NCBI GenBank assembly: GCA_907165065.1
Contig: OU015524.1
Span: 29,822,795-29,886,794, forward strand
Direction of reading: 5' to 3'
From: Caprimulgus europaeus
Lineage: Eukaryota; Chordata; Aves; Caprimulgiformes; Caprimulgidae
DNA: 64,000 bases
Shown here: positions 45,549 through 57,734 of the stretch, one piece after another
Position numbering within the stretch: position 1 is the first letter of the stretch
Layout of the letters: each line of letters starts with the position of its first letter
The notes under the pieces: model-generated
The model's input: only the letters and a program-made list of their open reading frames with translations
What the model was told of the DNA's origin: nothing
Database searches by the model: none
Position numbers and translations under genes: made by a program

Positions 45549-48500
45549 AAAGTTAGTCCTTTGAACTAGCAAACCCCATTATTCCTGTACTATTATCCAT
45601 ATCAAAATATTTATCCTCTTTATTTTACCCTCTGTATATATATATTTGCCTATCATTTCTCTGCATGTGGGACTAGGATGCCTCAGAAGCAAATCAGAGT
45701 CTCCAGTTTCCTCTGCTGACTCTGTAGAAGCACCCAGGTCAGGACCTTCAACAGCCTTTTGGCCACGTGTCTTGTTACAGAGGGACTGAATCCATCACTG
45801 CTGAAAGTAGGAGACGATGTTGCCAAGTGGAGGAGCCTCAAAATGTGTCCATTATTCCTCCCTGTTCAAATAGCAGCTTAAGTGCTTACAAATTGATCAG
45901 ATGCTTTCAGCAAGCTATGAAAAGGGCTTTTGGTCTAGGGAACATTAATCTGAATCTCAATTTCCTTCTCAGATACAGATGTCCTGTGTGACCTTCTGTG
46001 AGTGACTCTTTCTGTGCCTCGCTCGATTCCTCATTGGTAAAATGGGCTACTAATAACATTTCCTAAAAAGGTGTGTGAGGATAAATAATTACTATGATAC
46101 ACTCGGGTATTAGCACATAAAGAGGCTGCATAAGAATCTTAGATTTTAGTAACTGTAGATTTTACAGAAAAATTCCTGTCAGCAAACTTTTGACCAGTCC
46201 CAGCCAGTGCATGGACAGTAACAGTATCTGATGTTGGCCATGTTCCCTACTTGTCTGTTACTGACACAACAGTTTATGCAAGCATACTTAAACAGTTCTA
46301 GCCAAGCAATCTGTGGATAATTTTGAAATAAGAAAGTTTGTATATAGTCAAAATGTAGTTATAATACTAGATTCCATTATACGAACTGTCATTTAGAGAA
46401 CTTCTCTATTTCTCAGTCATCGCTTCCTCTCTTTTCCCATCTTCGAAAGCAAGCTGACGCTTTGAAATTCCAAAGACTATAAGTGGGTTTTTATGCCTGT
46501 GGCAAGTCCACACGACTGTAAAGGTGAACATAAGAGTCACAAAAGGCCTTTATCACTTGCCTGAAATTCCACTGTTTTCAGCAGAGATGCGGCTGGAGGT
46601 GGATTAGCTTGATCATAGGTGAGCTGAGAAAGATGTAGCACTTGGCTGCATGGAGGGATTGTTTTCCCTTTAGATCCAGCCCTTCTGGAATCAATGATTG
46701 CCACTAACTGCTAGACTGTGATGTGAATTTCCCTGAGTGAAGTTAGAGCTTGCTTTCTGGTTGTGGACTTAAAGGGTGTCAGCATTTTTACTATCATGGT
46801 AGCCTGCAGTTTTGTTAAAAATACTTTGAAAATGGCTCTGTTAGTAGTCTTGGTGACCATTATTTTAAATAATTAGTCGGTCTTGCAGAGTCAGTCACAA
46901 TATCCATTCAGTTTGAAGTGTGCAGAGTATTTTGTAACCAGGCCAACATTTTGGAAGTAACATAAACCAATGTAATGCCTCATCTTTGCTAGATTTAAAG
47001 CATTGTTGTTAGGTTCAAGAAACAGTGATCCAGCATCTTCAGCTCTACTAGTACTAGCAGGCCTAGAAAATGGCCAGTTTGGTTGCTCATATTTGTCTTG
47101 GTTATTCTGTAGCATTGCAGGTCATTCATTCTCTGGCAAGAAGTTCCAAAAATTCCAGTGAATGGAGAACGTTGACACATAAAACTTGGTTGCTATTTCT
47201 GTAAAATAACTATTACAGTAACTAACTATATATAGCCAGAAGTAATTGCTTCTGTAAATAAAATACCAGTGAACACTTTACAAGATTAAATAGAAACTTT
47301 GAGCTTCCATCACAGCTATTTGCTGACTCCCACCCATATTCACACGATGACTTTGCAGTCATAGCTCTGCAATGCCACGAGACTTAATTTAGGATATGCG
47401 TGGCATATTGCACTTCCTCACATTCCTAAATGAAGTGTTCTTACATTAGCTGCTTAGTTCTCATTTTAGCTGCCCACTTCACCTTTCATCGGTGAAGTAC
47501 AGTCATTTCACCAAATATACTGCAATGCAATTATTTGTTATTCTTACTTTATAGTTAAGGTTTACAAATGCATAATAAAGGCTTTAGGTGACCACAGGGA
47601 TTTGGATGTATTCTTTAGAGATGATTATTATTTTGAAACTCCCACTCTTTAAAAAAGTCTCTCTAAAATGGCAGTTATAGGTAGTAAAAGTGAGATAAAT
47701 AGCTAGAAGATAGGAAGTGATGTATCTTAATAAACGTGTGGTCAATCTGTGAGAGGGAAGGTGATATTAGATAGCTTGAATACCATGCTGCTATAGAAAG
47801 AGACACTGGTTAAATACCTTTGAAGGTAGATTTACAATGAACTCTGCCATTCAGTGAAGGAAAAGAGTTATTGCCTGTGGGATTTTTGCTTAATACTGCT
47901 GGTAAAACTAGAAAGCCTGCTGATCTTTTATACTTTTTATTGGTGGGAATGTAACAAGTTCACATGTGGGAAGTACAGAGGGCACCTACATAAGGCCTTG
48001 AACATCCCTTTTTTTTTGTTCTCTATTTGTCATTATTTAGACAAAGTTGGTTTTGCATGTGGACCTTTCAGAAAGAATGCAAGTCCATTCCTATGAAATA
48101 CCTTTTGCTGATTCGGTTCTTATTCTTTTTATTAATATTATTGTAAGATCTGGGAGCTGCTGTGATGAAGCAGGATGCTACCAAGCTGTAGGTAGAACAA
48201 AAGCAGGCCAGTACTGTGTGCCTTTGTAGGCATCACAGTAAAGGAGAGTTTTGAGTCGGAAGCCCAATGGGCAGATGGGCACCTGTCTCCAGGGAATGCT
48301 TAGGCACCAGGACAGCATAGGAAAAGCACTTCTGTACTTGAATTAAAATGCAAGAAAGGAGTTTTGCCTGCTTCTAAGAGTCAGTGATCAGAGAAGAGTG
48401 TTGACATTTTGATAGGAAGGAGCCACTGTAGAGCAGGGATGGGCTGCATAGGAACCTGAAAGTGAAAATCAACAGCATGAGTTTATGTGAACAGGAATAA

Positions 48501-51500
48501 ATGAGAGCAATCAGTATGTTGTTTTAGGCAAAAACCTACGCAAATCCTTACAACATTCTGAATGAACAGGAGTGATGCAAGAATACATCTGTCATAACCC
48601 AAAAAGCAGGCTGATGCTCCATTGTATCTTGGACAGGCTGTGATTGAAGATATTACTGCCAAAAAAAATCAGCAAGACAAACTCAGAAGATAATTCAGAG
48701 CAGAAGAGGATGCCTGTATTATTAGACCTGACAGTAGCATGAAAAGAAAGCCGATAACAAGAAAGATTCACTATGGGAAACAAAATCATATGAACTTGTT
48801 TGGTTTTTCTCTTTGAATACGTTTGCACCAGTGCAACATCAGATCCCCCAAAAATGCAGGTATTTGTCTTGTCAATTTATTGTCAAACAAGATGACATCA
48901 GGTAACAACCCCGTGGCAATGTTGCTTCAGTAACAACAGTAATAAAAGCTGTTGGTGGTCAATAACTCAGTGTCACAACAGTATCCCAGTCATAAATACG
49001 CACAATACCAAAGAGTACTCCCATTACTCCCCTTTGCCCTTTTCCCTGTGGCTTGGCTCCACTGCTCTGCATCTTTCTTTTCTTCCTGTCTTTCATCTCC
49101 CAGCAGCACAGTGAGATAACACATGACTGCTCCAGTGGAGAACAGAGAAAAACAGGGATATGAGGTGCCCAAGTTTCCTGCCCCTATAGCTCTGGAAATC
49201 TGGAAGACAAGCATGTCTCTGCATCAGCCTGGGCTGCATGCTCATCTATCAGCCTCTATTGCAGGCAGGCAGGCCTCATCTAACAAGCCCATCATATGGG
49301 CTCAAGAGTGAGCAGTTAATAAACAGAGAGAAAGAGCCAGAGGAGGGCCCTAAAATTTCGTAGCCTGTGTCCTGAAGATTTTGCAGTGTCCTAATATTTT
49401 ATAGATAGTTCATGATATATTTTTGTATTAGCACAAATGTTGTCATCCACTGTAAGTACCAGTAGTAGATATAGGCTGGGCTCTGACTCTGATCCTTTAT
49501 ATGTGAAAACATTATTTTAGCACCACTTTTCATCTGTTCAAGGGAAGTTGTATGGTCAAGCTACTAGTTTACTATGCACTGCTTAAATTGATGCTTACTA
49601 GAGGCTAGGCTATTATCAGGAGGTGCTGTGTCAAAGAAATTGTACCTATCAAAAACTGATCTCATATGTATAATCACCAGTTTCACATAGAAAGGTTGTC
49701 ACAGGGATCTGAAGTACTAATGTAAGTATATGTAATCTTTTACTCATAGATCAGCCACAAACTCTTCTGCGCTTGTTGTACTCCCTGTTTGCGTGATGGG
49801 AGTACTGCATGCAGATTTTGGCATATGTGGTCAAGATTTGCCATAAATGACCAGGATGATCAATCTCCTGTGCATACCTAGATAGATCTCTTCTGCACAG
49901 TTCGAGAAATGCTTCTCTATAAAGTGTCTCTGTGAAATAAGTTAACTGGAAGGTTGAAAGAGAAACAGAGATGCAAGTCCCAGTGCTTGGTCCATTAAAG
50001 GAGGTACTAAGTGAGTTTTCTGTAGAGTTTGGAAAGGCCAATTCCATAGAATTAAATAATTTTTGGGTTGCCCTCTTGAGAGAGCTTTGGCAAGTTGTCC
50101 CGTAAAGCAGAAGGAATGGGCAGGTATGTTGAACAGCCCTTTGAAGGACGAATCTAGAAAACATTCCTATCTAAGGCAATTCTCAGGAGCATATTTAACT
50201 TTATTCATGCAGTGTAAATCAAACCTATATTTCCCATATTTCTCTCATAGTTTGAGGATAGAGCATTTGTGCCTTTCCATTGCAGCACCTTCACCCTTCC
50301 CGTGCAGCAACTCGCTGATGCTTACTCTCCCCTATCTTCAGCTGAAGCTCCCTGAATTCACATCAGATGGAGAAACGGTTCAGAAAACCCTAAATACACA
50401 ACATGTCCTTTTTCATTCTGAACAACTTCGCCAAAGTTACAGATGTCTTTTTAACCTGAACATATGCTTCACTACATAGCTTCATAGCTTCAGAACAGCT
50501 ATGATATGACAACAGGTTGTCTCCCGAGGTAAATAAACACTCACCGTCTAAGCTAGAAAAAAAATCGTATAAAGGATATTTCAGACAGCTTACAATAAAT
50601 ACATTATCATCCACTTCATGCAACCCACTAAGAATCAAGAAAGAGAAGAAAAGAAACCACATTTTATATTCCACATGGTAATGCAATGTCCTTATGAAAA
50701 AATGTGAGTGGCAACATGCCACAGCTTGCCAACTTCAAATACCTTTCTGAACACTGTCTCTCATCAGTAGACTTGTGTTCCCAAAGTAAGGAGTATTAAG
50801 TTTCAGTGAAAGACTTGAACTGTTCCATGAATGACCTAATGGATGAAGTAGGATTCAGTGTTTTTCAGTCAAATAACCTCAGACTTTAAATATCTGAACT
50901 CCCTCTCAGTTTTGCTTGTCTGTTTACCTGATAGGTATTCACAGGGATCCAATTGTTGGATAAATTTCTGTGTCAGCAGAACATATCTGGACTATTTCCA
51001 AAAATACAAAATAGAGGTTGTTAAAATTAGGTCTTTGAATCCATTATATCTCAGTATAGTGCCATAACTTTAAAAGTTGCCATGTACAATGAGAGCTATG
51101 CCTCATGATCTTGTCATCAGCCCTGGAGACCAGAACTTCAATATTTAGATAGCCCAGTACACTCAAAACTGATGGTTTCTGTCCTTTATGAGTGAGAAGA
51201 AAAGAAACATAGACAAAGTTTTCTTGAGGAAAATGTCTCATTTAAAACTCATAAATTTGAAAGAATTATACTTATTTTTCCAGGCGTGGAATTTCTTAGA
51301 TCACAACAAAATTAAGAAAAATACCCTCCAAAAAAATAGGTGTGATGTTTCTGTCCTCTGTCATTATTGAAATATTCATGCATAAAATATGCTACTGAAA
51401 CATCTGAAAAAGGTTATGTTATTAATCCACACATAACTTAGAAATGTTTGGAATGATATTACTCAGACTTTTATACAAAAAAAAAAAGATTAGACAAAAC

Positions 51501-54500
51501 TAGAACAGTTTCTGTCTTTTCTGTCCATCCTGTGATTTTGAAAAGAACTATTTTGTAAAGTTACATATATTATCAGCACAGACTTAGAAAATGTGTTAGA
51601 ATTATAGATTAAATTCTACTTTGATTATACTGCATAATAGTTGTTTGTATGATACTAAATACTTACTAATTATAAAACCATACTACAGTTTTTAACCTGA
51701 TTGCTATCCCCCTTCTCCTTCCTCTCTCCTTTACGACTCCTTAGTGCAGATCACAGCTTTCTGTATTTTGGAGCAAATGTAAGCTATCTCCATATGTTGG
51801 AGGAAGAGTACATAAAGGAACAGTGCTCCTTTTATTTATAAATATGTGTTTATCCTAATAAATAAAGTGCCAACATTTTTCTCCAGGCTAAATGGAGTGT
51901 AAGAAATTAAAATACAAATGGGAGCATAAGAACACAAACCAGAAATCTCATTACTTTGAAAGTGATACAAAGATATGTTAATGTCAGTATAAACAAACAG
52001 ATTAAAAAAATAAATGGGGGAAAACAAAAGTGAAGCAATGATGTAGTACATGATCTGAATGAATATATACTTTTAATTATTTATTTTATTAAGAATTAGG
52101 TGGTGGAGGGACTGTGATATCTACAAGAATAGTAGAGTAATTCAAAACCAGAAACGTTAGTATTTTCTCTATACTACTTTTAAAAGCATAACATTTAGAC
52201 CTCTAGATTAAGTGAATTTCTTTCCCTTCCACTGAGGATGGATGAAGGATACCAGATTCCCCAGACTCAGATAGAATGTTAAAACCATGGATATTGAGTA
52301 TCTCCCAAGGGACTCCTACAGTTATATTAGTATTAGAGGTGGGAAACTTTTTTCATGAATAGCACTTCAGAAAAAATTCCAGGCCCTTGTGATTATGAAT
52401 TACATATTAATCAAATTGACAGTTATGGCCAGAACAAAAAATAAATACACAATGGGGTTTGGTCTTTTGGGTTTGTTGGTTTGTTGGTTTTTTTTTTTCA
52501 GATAACACTCTAACTAATCTCATTTAAACATTTTAATTAACATTCAGACTACTTGGAAAAAATAATTAATGTAACTTTTCCTATCTTGGATTTCTTAGGA
52601 GTCAGCAGCCCTACATTTGATTCCTTTGGATCAGTTACGTATTTGACTTTACAAGAGCAAAATTAGAGCAAGTATCCCCCATTAGTTTGTTTAAGTTTAG
52701 ATAACAAGAAGTAATTGACATAATTGTGTGAGATTTAGATGAAGGCAGTCAGCACTCACACATTTATTTTGGAGTGTCTGCTTTCTTTAAAAAACAAAAC
52801 AAACCCCCAAACTTTTATTTTCTTAGGAAGACTTTAAATTCCCTGATGTATAATTTTCAACTGAGAGCTAGTTGAGTTGTTTCAGATACTAAACATTATT
52901 GTAGTCTTTGATATTGCTTTTTTATTTTTGCCCCCAAATACTTGATATGTCCAAACGCAGAAATATTTATGGTAGAGAGAGCAAAAGGATGTCTCATAGA
53001 AGTTACCTGCTAACCATAGATAAATTTAGACTTATTTTTGAAAGTATTTAGACAAAATAAAAACCAAAAGTGTTGTTTTATTTGATTTTCATAAGAAAGA
53101 AAATGTTTGAGGTTTTTTTTTTAATTGGAACAAATACAAAATTTCTTTGCCTTTATAGACTAGCTAACAAATCCTAAAATGAACGTATGAAAGTTAAGGG
53201 AGCTTTGAGGATAGATGTGTGAAATATTTGTAGAAAGCTATGAGGTTACAGAGGTATAGTTACTAATTAAGCAGCACTGACAGACCTGTAGTGCTCTGCT
53301 TAGTCTCAGAAGTTCCCTATTCCTGTCTGTAATGGGAGTGCATTGTGCCCTGTCTTGCTTTCTTCTGTTCTGCTTTCCAGGATCACATCTGTTGCTTTCT
53401 GCCCCTCTTATGCTGCATTAGAAGAAACTGGGATTACACTGAAGGAAGAAATTCTTTGTGTTATTAAGAGCTTCTACAATCCAGTATAGAAAAGACTAAG
53501 AAAAACAGATGAAGGTTTTAGTTGGAGAGATAGTGAGGTAGGGATATTTTGGGAATGTAAATGCAAATAAAAATGCAGTATGACAAACTTACAACCAATT
53601 CCACAAATGTAAAAAGGAGAAAGAAAAGTAAAATAAACTGTGGAGGAGTAAATGTGATCTGCTGATCATTTCTGTCTTTATTCTGTTTGTGAACTCTAAA
53701 GTAATGAGTCATGTTAGTTTAGTGGTCAACATGTTTTCCATTCTGTGTTTGCCAGTAGAGGCCCATTAGGCCTGGGACATGTCAGAGACACGTCTTTGAC
53801 AGTCCACACCTCCGTTTTCTCCCAGCATTGACTCCCTTCCTTCCCTTAAGAGCAGTATGTTACAGCAAAAACCATTGGTCTGTCCACATCTTATAAGACC
53901 TGAAACTGCCAACTGTACTAGGAAATGTGTCTTTAGCCACTTTAAAGACATAAATACTACATACTTGTGTAGCTAGGTACTACATTTCCGTTCTCCAAAG
54001 ACGTGCAGAAAAAAGTCTACTGAGGAGTCCTGAATCCTGACATTTCAGATTGTATAGCGTTATGCACATATATATAGGCCTTGTTAAGCTTTGGCCATCA
54101 TCATAACTGGTTAATGAAGCCAGGTAGAAAACAGTTCAGCATGTCCTACATGTCTTGAGTGGCAATGCTGCAAATACTGTGATTCATTACATCACTTCTT
54201 TATTCTGCCTTAGTTTCTCAATTTTAAAATGTTTTGAGTTCTTGAATATCGGAGTGGGAAAAGGCTGGAGGAAGGCTGTGGGAATCATGAGATACAGGTT
54301 TTATTAATGACTGTGTTAATGACTTCATATGTGATTTTAAGCAGGTGATTAGGACTAAATTCTCAAAACTGTCCACTTAACTTGAGATACCTAAAATATC
54401 TCTAGTCAGATATTTTACAATTAAAGCACTCAAAATTCAGAGACACTGCTAAAACGTAGCCCTTTAATCATTCTCTTTCTCAGTCCTTCTCTCTGTAAAG

Positions 54501-55229
54501 TGGTGATAATACCTACTTTTGAAAAGCATGTTCTGTTTATATTTAATTGATACTACTGAACTGATGCATAATTTAAAATCATCAAAAAAATTAAGAGAAG
54601 CTGGTAATGATAGTTACACTTTGGACACGCTTATTACTCGGTCGCAGTTTGTCAACTGTGAAATGAGTTTGCCTTCGAGTGTCACACATAATAGTGACAG
54701 ATGTTCCAAACCCTGTGCAGGGTTCTTGGTAAGGCAGGAAGATGAATCCTAGCAATGCTTCAATTAAGTGCATATACCCTGAAAGGAATTGCATTTAACA
54801 TCAGACTATTCTTGCTTCTTGCCTGAAATTGCTTAGTTAGTAGAGAAGAAAGGACTGAAAAGGACCTGTCCTTTTCCTTGCTTACTCTGCATGGTTGGTT
54901 TGGGTTTGTTTTGTTGTTTGTTTGTTTTTTAATTTGATACAATACAAAATCATCCATTCAAGCAGTGTATATACTGTTGGTTTTTTTCTGTGTGCTGCTC
55001 AAAAAAGCACCAGCCTGGAAAGGCAAGACTGAAGTTCACTTTCCTGTCCTCTTCTGGTCCTGATGCAGAGAGTGAGCTGTACCTTTAGAAAAACATTTCC
55101 TCCAAGACTCATCCCATGTATGTGAAGAAGCTCATCTAGGGCAGGGGGTTCTCTCTTGCAGCCTGATCCATTCTAGATTTCTCCCATTGTCACTGTCCCA
55201 AAATTACTCCCAGCAAGGACAATCTAATA
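45549..55229. other. Intergenic DNA
   Basis: AT-rich intergenic sequence, no recognised gene. T/G-rich low-complexity DNA lies at about 52452-52498 and A runs near 51477-51488. The opposing 137- and 138-codon open frames at 49751-50164 (minus) and 50063-50479 (plus) have no recognisable similarity. Confidence 0.6.
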
Positions 55230-56408
55230 ATTGAATGTGAATATCAACAGATTCCTGTTATAGTCCTGACAACACCAGTTAACTGCAAGTTTCCCTGTCC
55301 AAGAAACTTGTAAATTCTCTAGATCAGGGGACTTCAACCTGCTGGATGTCAACTGGGAATACCACACAGCTGGTACAAACAGGTCCAGAGGATTCCTAAG
55401 CCAGCTGGATGACAACTTCTTGGTTCAGGTACTAGGAACTGATCAGGAAAAATGCCTTCCTCGACTTGTTGCTCATCAACAGAGAGGGTCTTGTGGGTGA
55501 AGTAGCGATTGGTGGCTGCCTTGGCCATGGCAACCATGAAGCAGTCAAGTTCAAAATCTATGGTAACAGGAGGAAAACTACCAGACCTCAACTCTACATA
55601 TGAGGAGAGCAGACTTCAGGTTGCTCAGGGAACTACTTAGTAAGGTCCCCTGGGAAAAAGCTTTTGAAGGTGCCGGAGTCCACCAGTGCTGGTCACTTTT
55701 TAAGTACCATCTCCTAAGAGCAATCCCAAAATGCCAGAAGTCAAGCAGGTGAGGCAGAAGGCCACCTTGGCTAGGCAAGGATCTTCTTCTAGAACTAAGG
55801 TGGAAAAAGACAGTGTATGGCCAGTGGAAACAAGGTCAGGCAACATGGGAGGACTACAGAGATGCCGTTGGACACTACAGAGAGGAAATCTGTGCAGCTA
55901 AAGCTCAATTAGAGTTAAAGCTGGCTAGTACTCTGAAAGACAATAAAAAGGGGTTTTTAAATATGTTAATGGCAAAAGTTAGACCAGGAACAACACTGGC
56001 CTGTTACTTGATGAGCACAGTCACCTCACAAACAGGGACGCAGACAAAGCAGAGACATTCAATGCCTTCTTCATCTCAGTCTTCAACACTGAGGAGGTGC
56101 TCAGGAGCCTCCGGAGCCCTGGGCTGGAGAATCGTGACTGTGAGAATGATAAACTCCCTACCAGCCTCGAACTTGTGTGGGATTTGCAGCTCTAGCTGGA
56201 TCCCTATAAATCAGCGGGGCCTAATGGGATCCACCCAAGGGTTCTTAAAGAGCTGGCAGATGTCATAGCAAGACCTCTCTCAATCATTTTTCAGTGCTCT
56301 TGGGAATCTGGAGAGGTCCCAGTTGACTGGAAGCTGGAAAATGTCCCAGTCTTCAAGAAGGGCAACAGGGAAGACCCTGATAACTACAGGCCTATAAGTC
56401 TCACTTCT

Positions 56409-56840
56409 GTGCCTGGTAAAATTATGAAGAAAATTATTCTGGGAGTTATTGAAAAACACCTGGAAGACAACACAGTCACTGGTTCTAGGTATCATGGGTT
56501 CATGAGAGGAAAGTCCTGCTTAACAAACCTAATCTCTTTCTCTGATAAGGTTACCAACCTAGTTGACCAAGGGAAGCCAGTCAATGTAATCTATTTGGAC
56601 TTCAGTAAAGCCTTCGATACCACCTCTCACAGTAACCTCCTGGACAAAATGTCCAGCATGCAGCTGAATAAACACATCATGCAATGGGTGAGCAATTGGC
56701 TGATGGGTTGGGCTCAAAAGGTTCTAGTCAATGGGGTTACATCGAGTGGTGACCGGTCACTAGTGGGGTCCCACGGGGATCCATCCTGGAGCTCTTTAAT
56801 GTCTTCATCAATGACTTGGATATGGGACTTGAAGGACTGA
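56409..56840 (+). pseudogene. CR1 ORF2 reverse transcriptase fragment
   Basis: This 143-codon open piece of the CR1 polymerase carries the RT core: PGKIMKKIILGVIEKHLEDN, then GFMRGKSCLTNL, then VIYLDFSKAFDTTSHSNLLD with the first catalytic Asp. The frame is lost just before the second catalytic motif, which continues in another frame as FTDD. Confidence 0.9.
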
Positions 56841-56874
56841 TAAGTTCACTGATGACACCAAACTGGGAAGAGCT

Positions 56875-57306
56875 GTGGATGCCCTCAAGGGCAGAGAGGC
56901 CCAGCAGAGAGATCTAGATAAATTGGAGAGCTGGGCAATCACCAACTGTATGAATTTTAATAAGGGCAAGTGCCAGATTTGGCACCTGGGACACGGCAAC
57001 CCTGGACACACATACAGACCAGGGAACAAGAGGCTGGAGAGCAGCCCTGCGGAGAGGGACCTGGGGCTTCTGGTCAATGGCAAGATGAACGTGAGCCAAC
57101 AGTGTGTCCTGGCAGCCAAGAGAGCCAGCCGTGTCCTGGGGTGCATCAAGCACTGCACTGCGAGCCGGTCAAGGGAGTTGATCGTCCTGCTCTGCTCTGC
57201 ACTGGTGCAGCCTCACCTTGAGTATTGGGTTCAGTTTTGGGCTCCACAGTATAAAAAGGATATAAAGCTACTGGAGAGTGTCCAGAGGAGGCCACAAAAC
57301 TGGTGA
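56875..57306 (+). pseudogene. CR1 ORF2 C-terminal fragment
   Basis: A 143-codon open piece downstream of the RT core: KLESWAITNCMNFNKGKCQI, HLGHGNPGHTYRP, GERDL-like segment AERDLGLLVNGKMNVSQQ, and [20 protein letters not shown]. This is the standard CR1 ORF2 tail. It stops shortly after the conserved region by a frame break. Confidence 0.9.
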
Positions 57307-57734
57307 AGGGCTTAGAGGGGAAGCTGTATAAGGAGAGGCTGAAGTCACTTGGTTTGTTCAGCCTGGAGAAGAGGAGACTGAGAGGAGATCTCATTGCGGT
57401 CCATAACTTCCTTGCAAGGGGAAGAGGAGGAGCAAGTCCTGATCTCTTCTCTCTGGTGACCAAGGATAGGACCAGGGAAATGCCAGGAAGATGTGCCGGA
57501 GCAAGTTTAGGTTGTACATTAGGAAAAGGTTCTTCACCCAGAGAGTGGTGGAGCACTGGAACAGGCTCCCCAGGGAGGTACTCATGGCACCAAGCCTGAC
57601 AATATTCAAGAAGCATTTGCACAACTCTCTCAGACACATGATCTGAATCTAGCGATTGTCCTATGCTAGGGCAAGAGTTGGACTCGGTGATCCTTGTGGG
57701 TCCCTTCCAACTCACAACATTCTATGATTCTATG

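Larger units (their letters stand above)
55230..57734 (+). mobile_element. CR1 LINE, 2.5 kb, with endonuclease and RT remnants
   Basis: A 5'-truncated CR1 retaining much of ORF2 in broken frames. The AP-endonuclease C-terminal part carries GDFNLLDVNW (about 55328-55357), followed by the linker coding YGQWKQGQATWEDYRDAV. The reverse transcriptase has YLDFSKAFDT (56592-56621) and KFTDDTKLG (about 56842-56868), where the catalytic F-A-D-D box reads F-T-D-D. A 3' UTR follows, ending with two ATTCTATG octamers (57719-57734). Several frameshifts and stops interrupt it, so it is inactive. It is the longest mobile element in the window. Confidence 0.95.
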
